From Fasciolopsis buskii (Eukaryota > Platyhelminthes > Trematoda > Plagiorchiida > Fasciolidae), in the NCBI GenBank assembly GCA_008360955.1, contig LUCM01000765.1, forward strand, positions 62,001-126,000: a stretch of DNA of 64,000 bases, in the 5' to 3' direction. Of the stretch, positions 38,422-50,914 are shown piece after piece. A program made the translations under genes and the position numbers. Under the pieces are notes generated by a model that was given only the letters and a program-made list of their open reading frames with translations, ran no database searches and was not told the DNA's origin. Each line of letters starts with the position of its first letter. Position 1 is the stretch's first letter.

Positions 38422-38735
38422 GATTACTTGGTACATGTTAGTGGTAGCAGATTGAATGATTTGATGAAATAATTCACCATGTGATATGATCGCTCAAGTG
38501 ATCATTAAGAAACGATGGAAGCAGTGTACAGCTGTTTCATCCTTGTTAGGCTAAGGCGTTCCACTCAAAATCGTTCGTCCCGTGTTCGCGTCCCAGTTCG
38601 GCAGCGGTTGATATTCACTGCTCATAATTCCTAACAAGGATGAAACAGCTGTACAGTGCTTCCATGGTTTCTTAATGGTGAGTTGAGCGATGATAACACT
38701 TGATGAATTATTTCATGAAAATAATAGTAGTACTG
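38422..38735 (+). repeat. Fold-back unit, second of the tandem pair, both arms present
   Basis: It starts with the same GATTACTTGGTACATGTTAG lead as the unit 398 bp upstream. The left arm ends at CCTTGTTAGG. A shortened core follows (CTAAGGCGTTCCACTC, AAAATCGTTCGTCC, GTGTTCGCGTCCC). The inverted right arm (CACTGCTCATAATTCC, TAACAAGGATGAAACAGC, CTTCCATGGTTTCTTAATG) runs to about 38735. The box A region is deleted, so transcription by Pol III looks unlikely. Confidence 0.75.
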
Positions 38736-39197
38736 ATGCCCCACATTTGACCCTTACCTCCATAGAGTTTGCTAAGCTACGACCTTTATCTGACATTATT
38801 GCAAATTTTGACGGGGTTGCCGGTTATGGCAATGTTACCGAGTTTGATAATGTGGTTTTGATGTGTCTTTTAACGGAGTAAAGCGCAACATGTCGGGTTC
38901 CTGAAATGGGCCTGCTTGCTTCAGATTTCAAAGTTCTACTGTGACCTTCCCATATAAATCTTGCGCTTTCGGAGATCCAGTTCCATGTGCCCGTTGATTG
39001 AATTTGCCGATGAGTATCAAACTCCCGGAAACTTGTGCGTTTTTGGTTTACGATACAAACCATGTCCAGGTTATTAAAAGAATGTCATATATGAGCACAA
39101 ACTTGTCACATAAAGACATTATTCATTTACCTTAGGGGTCAAGGTCAAATCTACTGCATGAGTACAGCAAACAACTGGGCGGCTAGATCGTTGTTTT

Positions 39198-39262
39198 CCC
39201 ACTGGGAATGTCACCTCCGCTAGCGATGAGAAAAATATGATTTAAATGCCTAGCTCAGCGCT
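39198..39262 (+). repeat. Small dispersed repeat, family C, decayed copy
   Basis: CACTGGGAATGTCACCTC, GCTAGCGATGAGAAAAAT and TGCCTAGCTCAGCG align with the 25-kb and 27-kb copies. The CTGATGA core is mutated to CTGGGAA. Confidence 0.5.
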
Positions 39263-42200
39263 CACAAAACGTTGAAAAGCGTGAAGGTTATTTTATCTGC
39301 AAAAGTATAAGCAGTGGTGACGAAGACCAAATTTAGACATTAATTTTCTGTGACACTGGAGCTTTGGAACAGTCTTAACTGAGCGGTTTGTTCGTTTAAA
39401 TCAGGCGAACATCCAGTGTTCCAAGAACTACAAATAATAAGCATTCCAAATTACACTTTATGGTATGAGAAAATATCACTTTTCTCGGCTGGATTTTCAA
39501 ACAGTGAAGCACTTTCATGAACTGACACCATTATGCCTTCACTCCTGTCTACGAGGAACCTGCCGTGCCATTTTAACAGTTCCAGTCTCATGGTCATGAT
39601 TTGGAGTTATTTGTTACGAAATTATTCGATATCACAAGAAGTCCTCTCTTTATCAGTGAAACCTCAGTTGTTTCGATATCACCCGATCGGTGGTCAAAGA
39701 GATGAATTACAGATGGGAAAACGTTTGAAACCGGTTTTCCTTTTATATTTTATGTGGATGGCACAACAACGTTGTCTCAGATAGAAGACCGGATGCTGTC
39801 GCCGAATAATGATCCTTTTACGTATGCATTTTGACATTGGTTTTCACACCGGAATCCCGTTGGAATCACTAGGAATGTGTACGGAGGAAGATTCAAGCAA
39901 CGAATTACGGTAATGATTTGTGTACAGCTTTGTCGATTATTGGGGTAAAGTCTCATAACAAGGACATGGTGTTTTAGGTTTTGCATTTTTTATTTTGCGT
40001 AGTTTTGTAGCAGCACCGGTAGCAATTACGTGTTGACGGTGAATAATGGGCATACTGACGTCGGGTGTTATTAGTATTTTGTATTTTACTGGTCGGTCAA
40101 GCAACCATTCGAAGATTTTTGTCCAAGTGCATAATATAAATACACACTCCTAGCGACGTGAAGTAGATATGGCAGTGAAAAATTCTCCATCATATTTTTT
40201 CCATCATGTTTGGAGACACTACGACATTTGGAAACTCTCGCTTCACCTGGATGCATTCGGTGCTGGAACACCGTAAACACTGCATTCCCATGACATATAC
40301 AAGGATTAGGAATACCTTTAATCACTAAAGTAATCCATATTCCGTCACATATCTGTAGAATCTGTCGGCTACGTGGACTATTTTATCCCTGCTCGACAGC
40401 GATTTCAAAGAATAGACCTATGACACTACACTCAGTTCGTTTTTTTCAAGATGGGATTCTTGCTTCGACATTTGAAAAACCTTTTTATTGTTCAGTTCCA
40501 TCCCATAAACTGTTCGGGAGAAAATGCCGGCACATCTTAAACGAGAATTTTGATCCCATGGTATGCTCGGAATTTCGCCGATTAGCTGGTCCGCGTACAG
40601 TCGTTTTGTCATCTTGACTGATTAAATGGGCACTAACCATCGGTATCCAATATCACATCTATGTATTGAATTTTGTTTGATGGACATTTGATCCATCCAA
40701 GAAAGTCGGTCGTTTTAGTTCATCTCAGACATTTAGTGACATTTTATCGTGTTCTATTTAGACAATTGCTCTTTCATTTTAGTATATACGTCACTGTACC
40801 CCGTGTCTCCGGCAGCATTTCATTAATCGCAGAATAATCTCGTCAACTTACTGGTCCTAAATGTCTTCCAAGTTCCTTAATCAACATGTTTTAAAAAGTA
40901 GGTTTCGATGAACTTCATTAAATCTGAGGTCAACCTTCAGAAGAAAATCTATGAGTAGTAGACCCTCTATTAACTGTCCGTATTATGCGCGAATAATCGA
41001 CCACTCATGCAAAAAGCAGGTAATTTTAACCCACTGGAATACGTGGTTTTTAAGTACCTCCGATTTGATTGAGGAACACATTCTCTGATCCTTCGTAGCT
41101 CTCCTTGGACTAGAAGCACCGGTTTTTTCCGGCACAATTATTGCTGATACTTTCGGTTTTTTGAAAGTGAGATATATCTTTATAAGCTGTTCGTCCACAT
41201 TCTAAGAGTTAGCCAAGTTGGCATATCACGACTAAACATTTTAAAAAACGTATGAAGTAAGGCAAAGACTTCAGATACGATCGCACACCTTTTGTAGATG
41301 AGGATAGGATCATAACGGATAGAGAGTGTAACTGATCCCCCCAGCATGGAGCAGTCAGAATCCGTCGCGGGACCGATTAACTTCTCCATGGTTTGTGTTC
41401 GATTCCTTCTGTTCACTGGTCCAGCCTTTAGTTTATTCGTTCCATTCTATGGTCGATCTTATGTCATGCTAGTTCGACAACTACATGCGCAACAGTAGAT
41501 CTACCACATATACACGTACTGCTGTGTACGGGATATGTATACGAACATGAAATTCGAGAGTAAACATCAACTGAGGAAAATAAACTGGACGTAAGTTTTG
41601 CCAAAGTCCCATTGTTTGTTAAGCATAGTAGGGTTCAGATGGATGACAATGAGATGCCACTAACACTTACTTGCCAGCGATAATTCCAACGTGCAAGCTA
41701 AAAGACAATCAATGGGCACACAAAAACAAGTCAAAAAATGGAACAAGTAGACTATCATGTGGAGTGTAGTAAAAAATAATAGGGAAGACAAATTACTTTC
41801 GGTCATAAAGGCTCAATTTCAAGGCTATAGACTGTTTCTCAATCACAAGTATTTATTAGCTAAATGATCACCTGATTACGTCAATCACTGGGACATCTAC
41901 ATCGTGAATACCTCTTTAACATCTTGCTTCAGAAGTTAACTAACTCTATTAACGATCCAATGCATTTCGAACTTTTGGATCACCATATCCACTAAAGATG
42001 GGAATAACTGTGATCCATTACGATAGCAGTTTGCCAAGAGACCTCCTTATTGAATGGGAAATTTTGAGATTAACATCGAACTTATTAATTTCCAGGTACA
42101 ACGATGGAAATAGCATGTCACTTTGAGTTTGCATAACAAGTGTAGGACTATAATAAGGATAAGTAAGGACCTAAATAATTATATCCTTTCCAGTCCCCGG

Positions 42201-44526
42201 ATTATGTGCTAAGATTAACTTCTAGCAACCCCGCAGTGGATTAGGAGAGGACGTTATCTGGATTTTCGGTCAACCTAAAACAATTTGTTATAGGGAGCAA
42301 TCATGTGAGTACTACGTAATCGAACTTGACCGTCGCTAGTCGAAAACGGACGAACGATCCTTAGCTTGCCGGCACATGCTGTAACACTGGGTTACGATAG
42401 ATACGGCAGTCGAGTGTGAACTAGGTAAGTGAACATCAAATTTTGCGCAATCACTGTCTTCCTTTAATCGTCCGCCTAATGAGTTACTACAATGGTTCCA
42501 GCCCTGTAATGATCCTTTGTTTACAAGTTCACTGACATGGAGTTTTACGACTAGTTTAAAGCACAAGTGCAGTGAAAGAACCATGACCTATAGCTACTAC
42601 GGCTCACTGCATAAGGAGAGCAGAACCGGCAACAATGACCCTGAAACGCAGTACGCCCATCTGATAGGGAGCGATGGCCACTGAACCAATCGTATAATTT
42701 CGGGAAACGTGTTTTACCCATCGCTAGAGGAAATATACTACTGACAACAAAAAGCCCAATTTTTTTGAGGAGTTCTCCTGTCCATGCGGCCTCCCCGACC
42801 GGAAGTCGTCCGTTATTATTCTTTGATGTCAGCGTTCCAAAAATCAGCTCCCTGGACGATGACGTCATCCGATACATTGCATAAGCTCAACTCACTTAGT
42901 GACGGTACAACCGGCTGTCTTCTGGTGGTTAAACCATGTTTATTCTACATATTTCTTCACGCCATTTGCGAAAAGCATCTTTGAATCAAAATATCATCCC
43001 AGGGAATGAATCGATTAGAGCGGAGGCTTCGCATCGATTCCCCTTGATTATGACGCTGCTAGTTCCGGCTGTCGAATACTCGAACTCTATCTTCAATAGT
43101 ATGCAGGCTAGAAGCGTGTTAGTAGCGATTGCACATGAGTAATTGATTTCTCTAGCCTTATGTTTAAAAGGTACCACTTCATTCCTGTACCTTAGTGGAC
43201 TATTTTCTCCTCAGATAACAGCTTGACGAATTATCAGGGTTTAAAGTCTATCCTAGCCATCCATTTTGCGTTCTTGGTGACTGATTTATGGTTTCACACA
43301 GGTCTCTAATTTGGTGATTATTTGTAAATATCTTCAAGTTTCATATCCAATATTTTGAAAGAATTAAAGGTATCTTCTACTCTTGGGGGTGCATCCAAGG
43401 AAGAAAAAACGAAAGAATGACAGTCGCCAGAGTGCACTTTAAGGACAAGGTGTGGGAAGCATTTCCCAGTATAGTGAAGCGAATACAAATGTAGTAAGCC
43501 GAATGCGTTATAGGTCGCGGGATTAGGAAAAATCTAGTCTGTCATCAATTACTGAGGTTTGTTTGCTAGACTTTATAAGCCGCAAAATCATCACTTTCTA
43601 TCATATTTGAAAAATACGGAGATTTCGACCATACGACCACGATAAAAAGTGTCATCCCATTAATATCCTCTTTACTTAGTCTATAATACTCCTGCGCATT
43701 GTTAACTTCAGTCACTTGGTGCTTGAAACCCCTAGTTAACACTTACCGGAATGTACCAAAGTTGTTGCGTTATGATACATTCGAGTGACTCTCAAATAAT
43801 CACCAAGTATTTTCAGGTTAACTGTCGTGCTGCTTAGGCAGATTATGTATAGAATACAGCTTCGGATGCGTGATTCGCCGGTGAAGTATCCATATTATAT
43901 ATACTCCGATGCTTCCATTTAACTGAGTCAACTAACAGAAAGCATAATTAATAACATTTAGTGATAAGCTGTTTCCCAAAAAGCGAACCTTTCTGTGACG
44001 TCTTTAACATCCACTCAAGTACTTTGGTTTTTTGATCGCTAACTAATTGCAGATAGTTTCAATAGATCAATAGTATTTTTCAATAATATTTTCAGAAAAA
44101 CTGCCAAAAATTTCCCAATTTTTCGAAAAACAAAATCGCGGAAATAGAGTAGTGTAATACCACCGTGATATGACTCACCAAATAGTAGGAGTGTGACCGA
44201 CAGCACAACTGCGCCGTGTTCGACGTTCATCTTCAAAATATTTACCCAAAAAGGAAGTTAATCTTGCCACCTGTAGATAGAATGACGCACTGAAAAGTAG
44301 ATATCGGTGATCTGCTAATGTAGTCCCCTATGCGTGTGTGCGTTTAGTCTTCAGATTATCATGCATTGTTTTTATCTAAAAGGCACGTGATTATCTGTGG
44401 AATGTTGTCTCGCATAAAGTGCTTTTCGATATGTGTGATAACAAAAGAATACAAAAAATCGGCATGACACGGGATTGAAAGTGAGTGGCCTCAAAAGGAA
44501 TTCACTGACCGCGTTTAGAATTCACG

Positions 44527-44556
44527 AACACACACACACACACACACACACACAAA
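44527..44556. repeat. (AC)n microsatellite
   Basis: About 14 uninterrupted AC dinucleotides. Confidence 0.95.
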
Positions 44557-45254
44557 CCCTCAGGTTATCTGTCCCTTTCGTGACTGAATGCAGTCAGGCA
44601 ATACTTACATTGGACTGATATTTCAAGGAGACGGCGTACCAACAAGAGAGATAGGATTTAAAATCTAAACCAAATTTGTACACAGAATACAAAATTATGT
44701 CTACATAAGAACTTTAGTGCATAATGCAAGCCTTCAATACGGTTTCACGCACACAGTTTTTATCTAAGTGAAATTTGCTAGTAACGACTGATTGGAGTGA
44801 ATTTTGCTTACCACCGCAATCTTCCCAGTGGAATAGACCAAGTCACAACCGTTCCAAGGTGAAACTCTCCTTTATCTTGAGCAAACGTCATAACTTTCTG
44901 TCTGTCTTGTGTATTGTACTGAACAGTTCGCCAAGCCCCATCCAGGTTTCCGTTGCCGTTAATTTGTAAGTAGCATGAGAGACCACGAGAAAAAAGAATA
45001 GTTCAACCGGGGTTCATTTGTCCACCACCACTGTTGGAAAATATGGACAGTCTTTTCACGAGTGTGATCCAAATATTCGTGATATTCCAAATTTGTATTG
45101 GCAATTAATAGTCAAAACAATCTGTGCAAGACCAGGCAGCTCACAAATACGGGAAATCAGCAAAAACGGAATACAACAATTAAGCAAAAACAAAATTGAT
45201 TATTAAATTTATATAAGTAAAATTAATTTAAGAACGTGGTTTATGGTTCAGTCG

Positions 45255-45432
45255 CATGTTTCAAAATATCCCCTCTTCTTTTCTTTCTTCTCGTTTTTTT
45301 TCTTTATTAAGGAAACCGTAATGTACACCATCTTCCGGAAGGAGGTTGCTGCCACCAGGGTGCTCTCACGTGGGAAAGTTGACAGGCGATGAGAGCGATC
45401 AAACCCAAAAGCTTTACACCGAATCGCCTGCA
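45255..45432 (-). repeat. tRNA-derived SINE, family A, 5'-damaged copy
   Basis: On the minus strand GGGTTTGATCGCTCTCATCGCC corresponds to the T arm and 3' acceptor of the family. It is followed by TGTCAACTTTCCCACGTG, CTCCTTCCGGAAGATGGTG, a CCTTAATAAAG block and a purine-rich tail. The 5' part of the tRNA-like head is rearranged or lost. Confidence 0.65.
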
Positions 45433-46020
45433 CCGGAAAAACCCTTTCGCTGTCAGCCCGAGTGATTCACTGTAAAGTAAACAAAGGGTCATTCTGAGGA
45501 GGGCGGCAACGGAATCTCGTTCCAGATGTTGTGAATAAATTTCTTACCTTTCAATACCCTGAAATATGAATATATATCACCTATGCGATACGTGTAATTC
45601 CTAGCTATATCATGCCTAGTGTCCGTGACTGAAGTCAACTTTATCCTAGAGTTTGGATGCACATCAGGGTTTTTGCTAAATAACGAATTCGCTTGGTAAT
45701 TTCAAAGCTATCTCCATGGAATTTGATTTAATTAAGTCTGCATGATAAAATGAATTCTTTTGCACTTTATCCATCCAAAGCCACAGACTAGGAGCAAGGA
45801 GTGGACGGATGATTTAGAACTGTCGACACCGAGTGAACGATTTATACAATCAGTTTTGCAACGGAATACTTAGAATTGAATAACCATCACTTTGATGATA
45901 TTGGGTAATCAAAATAATTTCATTCACTAAACCAGCCTCCATTATCACAAGTACTCATGCACAATTTATGCGACTGATGAAACAATCCATGGCTGACTGC
46001 ACTTCGAAATGCACATTCAG

Positions 46021-46021
<1 letters not shown>

Positions 46022-46059
<38 letters not shown>

Positions 46060-46065
46060 GCACAT
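46022..46065. repeat. (TA)n microsatellite next to the 3' end of a Penelope-like element
   Basis: A run of about 15 TA units, followed by an interrupted TATA/CACA section. Confidence 0.95.
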
Positions 46066-46123
46066 ACAGATATATATGTGTACATTAGAGGTTAGAAGAC
46101 GTACACTGAGTAATAACGCTTGT

Positions 46124-46163
46124 TGTGACATTTCGATCCAGACTAGGACTCGTTGTCAAACGT
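46124..46163 (-). other. Candidate decayed hammerhead-like motif at the end of the Penelope-like element
   Basis: The minus strand reads TTGACAACGAGTCC, then TAGTCT, then GGATCGAAATGTC. TTGACAA differs from the hammerhead CTGANGA core by two transitions. GAGTCC and GGATC pair with one bulge, and GAAA follows. Hammerhead motifs are known in the terminal repeats of Penelope-like elements, and this one sits right after the stop codon of such an element. Stem III is not clear. Confidence 0.35.
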
Positions 46164-46686
46164 GAATGAATGAGTGAATGGGATCGCTAGTTCCGTTCGT
46201 TTTTGTGCACTGTCCGTCTGTTTGTCTCGCTATTCTGCATCGGGGTCTTGTTAAGATATCGTAATATTTGTCAATCTCGACATGCTGATTGAACGAGTTA
46301 TTCGAGTGGACGGCTTCAAGAATCAGTCGCTCCCCTTTTTTGTTTGCCCGGCTGATTACCTTTTCCTTGTTGATGTTGACCTCATGGCCTGTTTGTGCAC
46401 AGTGGTTCCATACCTGCGAGTAAGGGTCAGCGTGTCGTAGGGTTAAACTATGTTCGTACAGGCGTGTGCGTAATTGTTTGTCTATCTCACCGACCAATTG
46501 TTTATCGCACCCGAGGCATGGAATGGCATAAACTAACCCTGATTGGTCGTGCTGGTCGACGCGATCTTTTCCGTTGAATAGAGTAGATCCCAGGATGCTG
46601 GTCGATTTGTGGGCGATTGTGATATCTAGTGGACGTAGGATGCGTTCGACCGCTTCGGATGCTCCCTGTATGTACGGAAGTACCAC
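46156..46686 (-). pseudogene. Penelope-like GIY-YIG endonuclease domain
   Basis: This is the longest intact frame in the window (176 codons). It begins with the post-RT segment LPYIQGASEAVERILRPLDI. The endonuclease follows with GLVYAIPC at residues 50-57 (the GIY half) and CLGC as the metal-binding-like C-x2-C of this subfamily. LVGEIDKQLRTRLYEH at 64-79 is the YIG half, with conserved Arg and His. An acidic residue sits in RLILEAVHS near the end. In active elements this domain nicks target DNA. The domain itself has no internal stop, but the rest of the protein is frameshifted or lost. Confidence 0.85.
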
Positions 46687-47080
46687 GATCGATTTGGTTC
46701 TCTTAGTGTTTGCCCTCTGTTTTTGCGAATACAGGCGTTGATGAAAGACTTTGGATATCCATTGACCGCAAATAACGTGAACAACCTAGATTGCTCTTGT
46801 TCCCGTAGGTGCTGTGTACTGCAGTGTGTCGGCTCGATGGAACAGGGTACGCACACAGCTCTTTAAGTGGCAGGCTGGAAGGTTGCTTTTGAAATTGAGT
46901 ATGCTATCTGTCGTCGTTAAATTTTCGGAGACGGTTGTCTCTATGCTCCCGCTTGGTTGCCTCATAATTAGTAAGTCGGGAAACGGTAGAGCTGATTCTT
47001 TTTCCTCCTCCCTGGTGAATTTTGTACTGGGCACTATCGCGTTTAGGTTTTGATGAAATCGGTTTTTTTTGACACAACAA
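46156..47080 (-). mobile_element. Penelope-like element, 5'-truncated, decayed
   Basis: Three consecutive minus-strand frames encode the end of the reverse transcriptase (ALPFPDLLIMRQPSGSIETT, NFKSNLPACHLKSC), a linker (LREQEQSRLFTLFAVNGYP) and the C-terminal endonuclease. The element has at least two frameshifts, near 46830 and 46690. The order RT then GIY-YIG defines endonuclease-carrying Penelope-like elements. The RT palm with its catalytic motif is missing because the copy stops at a (TA)n tract. Another (TA)n lies on the other side. Confidence 0.85.
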
Positions 47081-47101
47081 ATATATATATATATATATAT
47101 T
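47080..47101. repeat. (AT)n microsatellite at the 5' truncation of the Penelope-like element
   Basis: About ten AT units exactly where recognisable element sequence begins on the minus strand. Confidence 0.95.
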
Positions 47102-47640
47102 TGTGCATTGTTGCACATGTTCTTGTGTCCCACTGAATTAATTTGTATCCAAAAATGAACTCACATGCACCTATGAACAGGAGGATGTGAATCGCCGAAA
47201 TTATTATATACACATCCAATCACTATGGCTCCCTCAGTATCACTTTGAACCAAACACATCCCTTTTGGATTGTTTTCTACATAGCTGGTAACTTGCTAAC
47301 ACGAAAGTATAGAGCAGGTGCACATGCACTAATGTAGTGTAGTTTGCCTCGAGCGTAAAGCAATAATGGTATGGGAAACCAGCCACAGCAAAACATTGTC
47401 AGGCATATCTACGTCAAAATAAGGTACGTGGAAGCGTAAGGCACACTCAATGCTTTTCCACGGTAGCGCAGCTGAGGAAGTGGTAACCTTTACGCATAGC
47501 CACTCGCACGGCCCAATTCGCTAAGCTCCAAACATTGCTGTGCACGTGAAATTAGACCAACAGCCTGTTGTAAATGGAACAACGCAAAACGGATATCAGG
47601 CTGATGGAAATTAGTGCTGGCAATCAAATTATGATAGTCC
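47102..47640. other. Unassigned stretch between two mobile elements
   Basis: No feature recognised. Confidence 0.35.
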
Positions 47641-47699
47641 AATTGGGACCGTTTTCATGTTCTTTTTTGTTCCTGTTGTCCGTCGGTTGCCTCCGTGCA

Positions 47700-49180
47700 C
47701 GCGAAGTTCGTCGTTGGTCACCGCGTGAGTTGCCTCGGTCTTCTTTCCGGTTTATCGGTGGCAGCTACAATAGCAGAACGGGAATAAAAACTTATTGCCG
47801 AGTCATGATATAGTTCGCAGCTGAATGTTGCTGTTCCGGCATGCACTTGCCTTTTGCTGTGAGACCGGCATGTACTGGAATGCGTCCGCAGCAAAAGACA
47901 TTCGTCCTTTGGGGCGTACGTCACAAACTTCTCCCTAATGGCGGACGTTTGTAGGGGAGATGGCAAAGCTGAGTGATACACTCACTGTCAAATCCGATGG
48001 CCTAAGAGTAGACGGCTAGCGTTATATATAATGAATTTGCATTCTCTTAAAGTGTGGCCGCATGGCAACAGCCATTGCTTCGGAAATGCGGACGAGCACG
48101 AGGGATTCCAGCCCGTGAATGCGTTTGCGCCGCATGAACCCAAACATCCTACACCAAAATAAGACCAACTCCTCTGCAAGTACACTAATCGATGCGCTGT
48201 TAGGTACTTCTCAACAGCACATCGTGAGGCCCTCCGGAAAAACCAACGTACGTTTCAATGCCGTTGGAAGACACATGAGCCGATGAATTTCTTTACTATA
48301 TGCCTTCCCTCTTCTAGTTCCTCCTGCCTATTAAGTACCCTAAAAATAAACTAAAGGAAGTAGACCTTACAGAGAGACCCCACTTCCAGTGATGATGATT
48401 TCCTACTTCAACCTTACTAGTGGTAAATATGCCGAAGATTGTAAGCCACAAACCACTATAATTTACCCACTTGTCTGCATTTGGCAACCAAGCACGATTA
48501 AGGTAACTCACAGCCGCCGGACAACGTTTTGTAATAAGAGCTTTGGACTTATCGAATTCGTTCTTGGTTGATGCAAACACTAAATTGCAGATTTACTGGT
48601 AAATATGTGTACTGACTGCCTGTGATGCCAAAGACGGGCTATCACACCGTTAACACCTCCACGAGGACGTGGAAACAACAAAAAGCAGCTTGCAATATAT
48701 TCAACTGCGCCAAACTGCCATCAGCAACAATGGCTTTCACGTTACCCGCGGGGGGAAACGTCCTTCATGGCAATTATCGCGCGGCAATAGCCTACCCCGC
48801 TTTTGTCAAGCAGCAATGCGTAAAAAACTAACGGCCTAATTGGCTAACACTATTGGCACCGAGTCCCAGATGTTCCCATCGCAGTTGAGTTGGTGGGTAC
48901 CGTCAGCTAACGTAACCTCACAGTTTCAGTCCACTAAATAATGGACTCCGTGAAGAACGGAAAAAGCATATCTTACTATGCCACCTCGTTTTAAATGTCG
49001 CAGCACACAATGTCCGCGCAGTGAATCTTTTACGCGGACAACGTGGTAGTGACCGTCCATCAACCCAGACTTATGTCGAAGACCATTACTATCCCTTACG
49101 GTCATCAGACGGTTGAAATTTTCCCGAGCGCATCTACAAATCTCCCTGGTGCTAACAAAAACTTCCATTATACCCACTGC
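47700..49180 (-). mobile_element. Mutator-like (MULE) transposase relic, minus copy
   Basis: Fragments match the plus-strand copy at 60.1-62.0 kb in the same order. They are GIMEVFVSTREICRCARENF at the N-terminus, then EVTLADGTHQLNC. Next come CRAIIAMKDV and VKAIVADGSLAQLN with CCFHVLVE (second catalytic Asp and C-x2-H region), FASTKNEFDKSK with AWLPNADKW, and RCAVEKYLTAHRLVYLQ. A SWIM-like zinc motif ends the set (CSSAFPKQWLLPCGHTL, in which one of the expected cysteines reads Ser). Many stops, and a short deletion between the Asp segment and C-x2-H, make it inactive. The limits are approximate and no terminal inverted repeats were identified. Confidence 0.65.
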
Positions 49181-49775
49181 TTGCGCCTACTGGTCAGGTG
49201 TAAGCTTACGGCTGAGCACAGTAATTCTCATGAGAAACGTGGAATGAATGTTTGTGTTGGAGACATCCAACCGTCGTATATTGTTTGCCAACAGCACGAA
49301 ATATGACACGCTTGAAACCGGATACTGGAAAATCTGAAATAGAAAACTAATTCATATATTTAATTACTTACCTCAGTTCAGGTAGATTTCTACGTTGGTT
49401 ATAAACGTAATGAACGGTTTCGGGACATTAGGGGAAAAAGATGAAGGTGGACGAAAATTTTTCGGAGGAAAACCCTCCGAGCTTGCACCATGACATTTAT
49501 AAAAACACGTTAACGTTTGCTCTTGTAAAGGGCGAAATCGGTTTAGAGCCCTGAAAAAGTATTTTAAGAGACACTAACTACCCCAGAAAAGACCCGGGAA
49601 CCCTCATCAAATGCAGCAGCCACGTTCATAATACCAGCCATGGGAGCCATATCTGCACACAGTCAATCAATTATGCACGTGTTTACATATAAACACGGTA
49701 GTCCATAGAACTACGATGTCTGTGTCATTAGCCTTCATCCTACACCGCTCTTTTTTGCTTATGTGATGTATTTCT
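49181..49775. other. Unassigned stretch between mobile elements
   Basis: This could contain terminal sequence of the Mutator-like copy, but no inverted repeat was found by eye. Confidence 0.3.
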
Positions 49776-49779
49776 AGTA

Positions 49780-50870
49780 ATCTTTATAGTGTGGCGTCGG
49801 TTTTCGTCGCAAGCCTTTGGGTTGGATAGTCGTTGATTTCTCAATAAGTCGAATACCGAAAGAAGGGATACCCCTGAGACCAATAGTTGCACTACCGGGA
49901 AGGCCAACATGCAACCTGGCTAAAAGCCTATGGAAGCATTCGAAACTGCCCAACATTTAATCAAAAATCCATTGCAATTCTTTCAAAAAACTTCACGGGA
50001 CAAATATTGAAGAGGAAGAATTCATGATTTCCTTCGATGTTGTGTCTCCTTTCACATCAATACCTTCAAATTTGGAAAAATAGATACTACAAGAACTTTT
50101 AGATGAGCACCAATGGAGCGAACAACTAAAGTCGAGCAGTGTGTGCGAATTAGTATAATTTTCCCTGCCAACATACTTCAAATTCGAGGGCACGTTTTAC
50201 GAACAAGAGGACCCCAATGGGCTTACCAGTATCTGGCGTCATTGAAAAGGCTGTGATGCAGAAACTAGAGAAAACCGTGTTGCCGGACATCAAACCAAAA
50301 CTGTGCTGCGCTATGTTGACGACACGTTCGTAATCATTAAACGATCTGAATTACAAAGAACTTTCAGTGTTATCAACGGAGTTTTCAAGGAAATCAAGCT
50401 AACTATGAAGACCCAGCATGACAACAGTCTGTCGTTTTCAGACCTGCTCGTCACACGAACAAATACAGGCACATTAGAAACATCCGTATACCACAAAAAC
50501 ATGCATACCGGTCAAATTCTACAATTTCTAAGCAATCGCCCAGGCTGCCACAAGAGAAGCTGCGTCAAGACATTTCAAAAGAGCACAATCCCACTGCATC
50601 AATGTGGAACGAAGGAAACAAGAAGAAAAACATCTGTCTCAACTATTTCTGCGTAACGGGTACACATAAAGCTTCATACCACGAAGCATCAACGAAATGC
50701 GGTACCGAGAAGAGATCGCAGAGCAGACTAAACCACGAACCGTGTTGCCATGCATCAAGCATATCTCTGAAATGACAACAAGGTTACTCAAACCCCATGG
50801 AATTGAGGTGGTGCACAAGCCAACAAAAGCTCTACTAAGGATTCTATCAACCGGTGTCAACCAGGGCAGC
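49780..50870 (+). mobile_element. Penelope-like reverse transcriptase remnant, plus copy
   Basis: Conceptual translation in shifting frames shows the RT in order. GIPLRPIVALPGRPTCNLAK lies at about 49.86 kb, EEEFMISFDVVSPFTSIPSN at about 50.02 kb, and TYFKFEGTFYEQ at about 50.18 kb. The intact catalytic motif RYVDDTFVII follows at 50309-50338, with LSFSDLLVTRTNTGTLETSV and NRPGCHKRSCVK after it. The post-RT segment PCIKHISEMTTRLLKPHGIE is at about 50.75 kb. The GIY-YIG domain is cut off, and a family A SINE begins about 50 bp later. Several stops and frameshifts occur. It belongs to the same superfamily as the minus copy at 46-47 kb, but the parts of the two proteins that overlap differ enough to suggest different subfamilies. 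Confidence 0.85.
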
Positions 50871-50914
50871 ATTATCGGAGTTGAGACCTTAGCAACTGTC
50901 GGAGTTAAACTAAT

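Larger units (their letters stand above)
38736..45254. other. Mostly unassigned stretch
   Basis: Apart from one family C repeat (39.2 kb) and an AC microsatellite (44.5 kb), I find no recognisable element. Open stretches such as 42551-42877 (-) and 39533-39784 (+) have no motif. Confidence 0.35.

Noticed and set aside
38026..38436. 136-codon open frame on the minus strand
   Set aside because: It lies across the fold-back arm and tRNA-like core. A similar peptide appears from the 19.6-19.8 kb copy only because the repeat is the same.
41380..41410. CTCCATGGTTT similarity to the fold-back right arm
   Set aside because: The match is too short, with no adjoining blocks.
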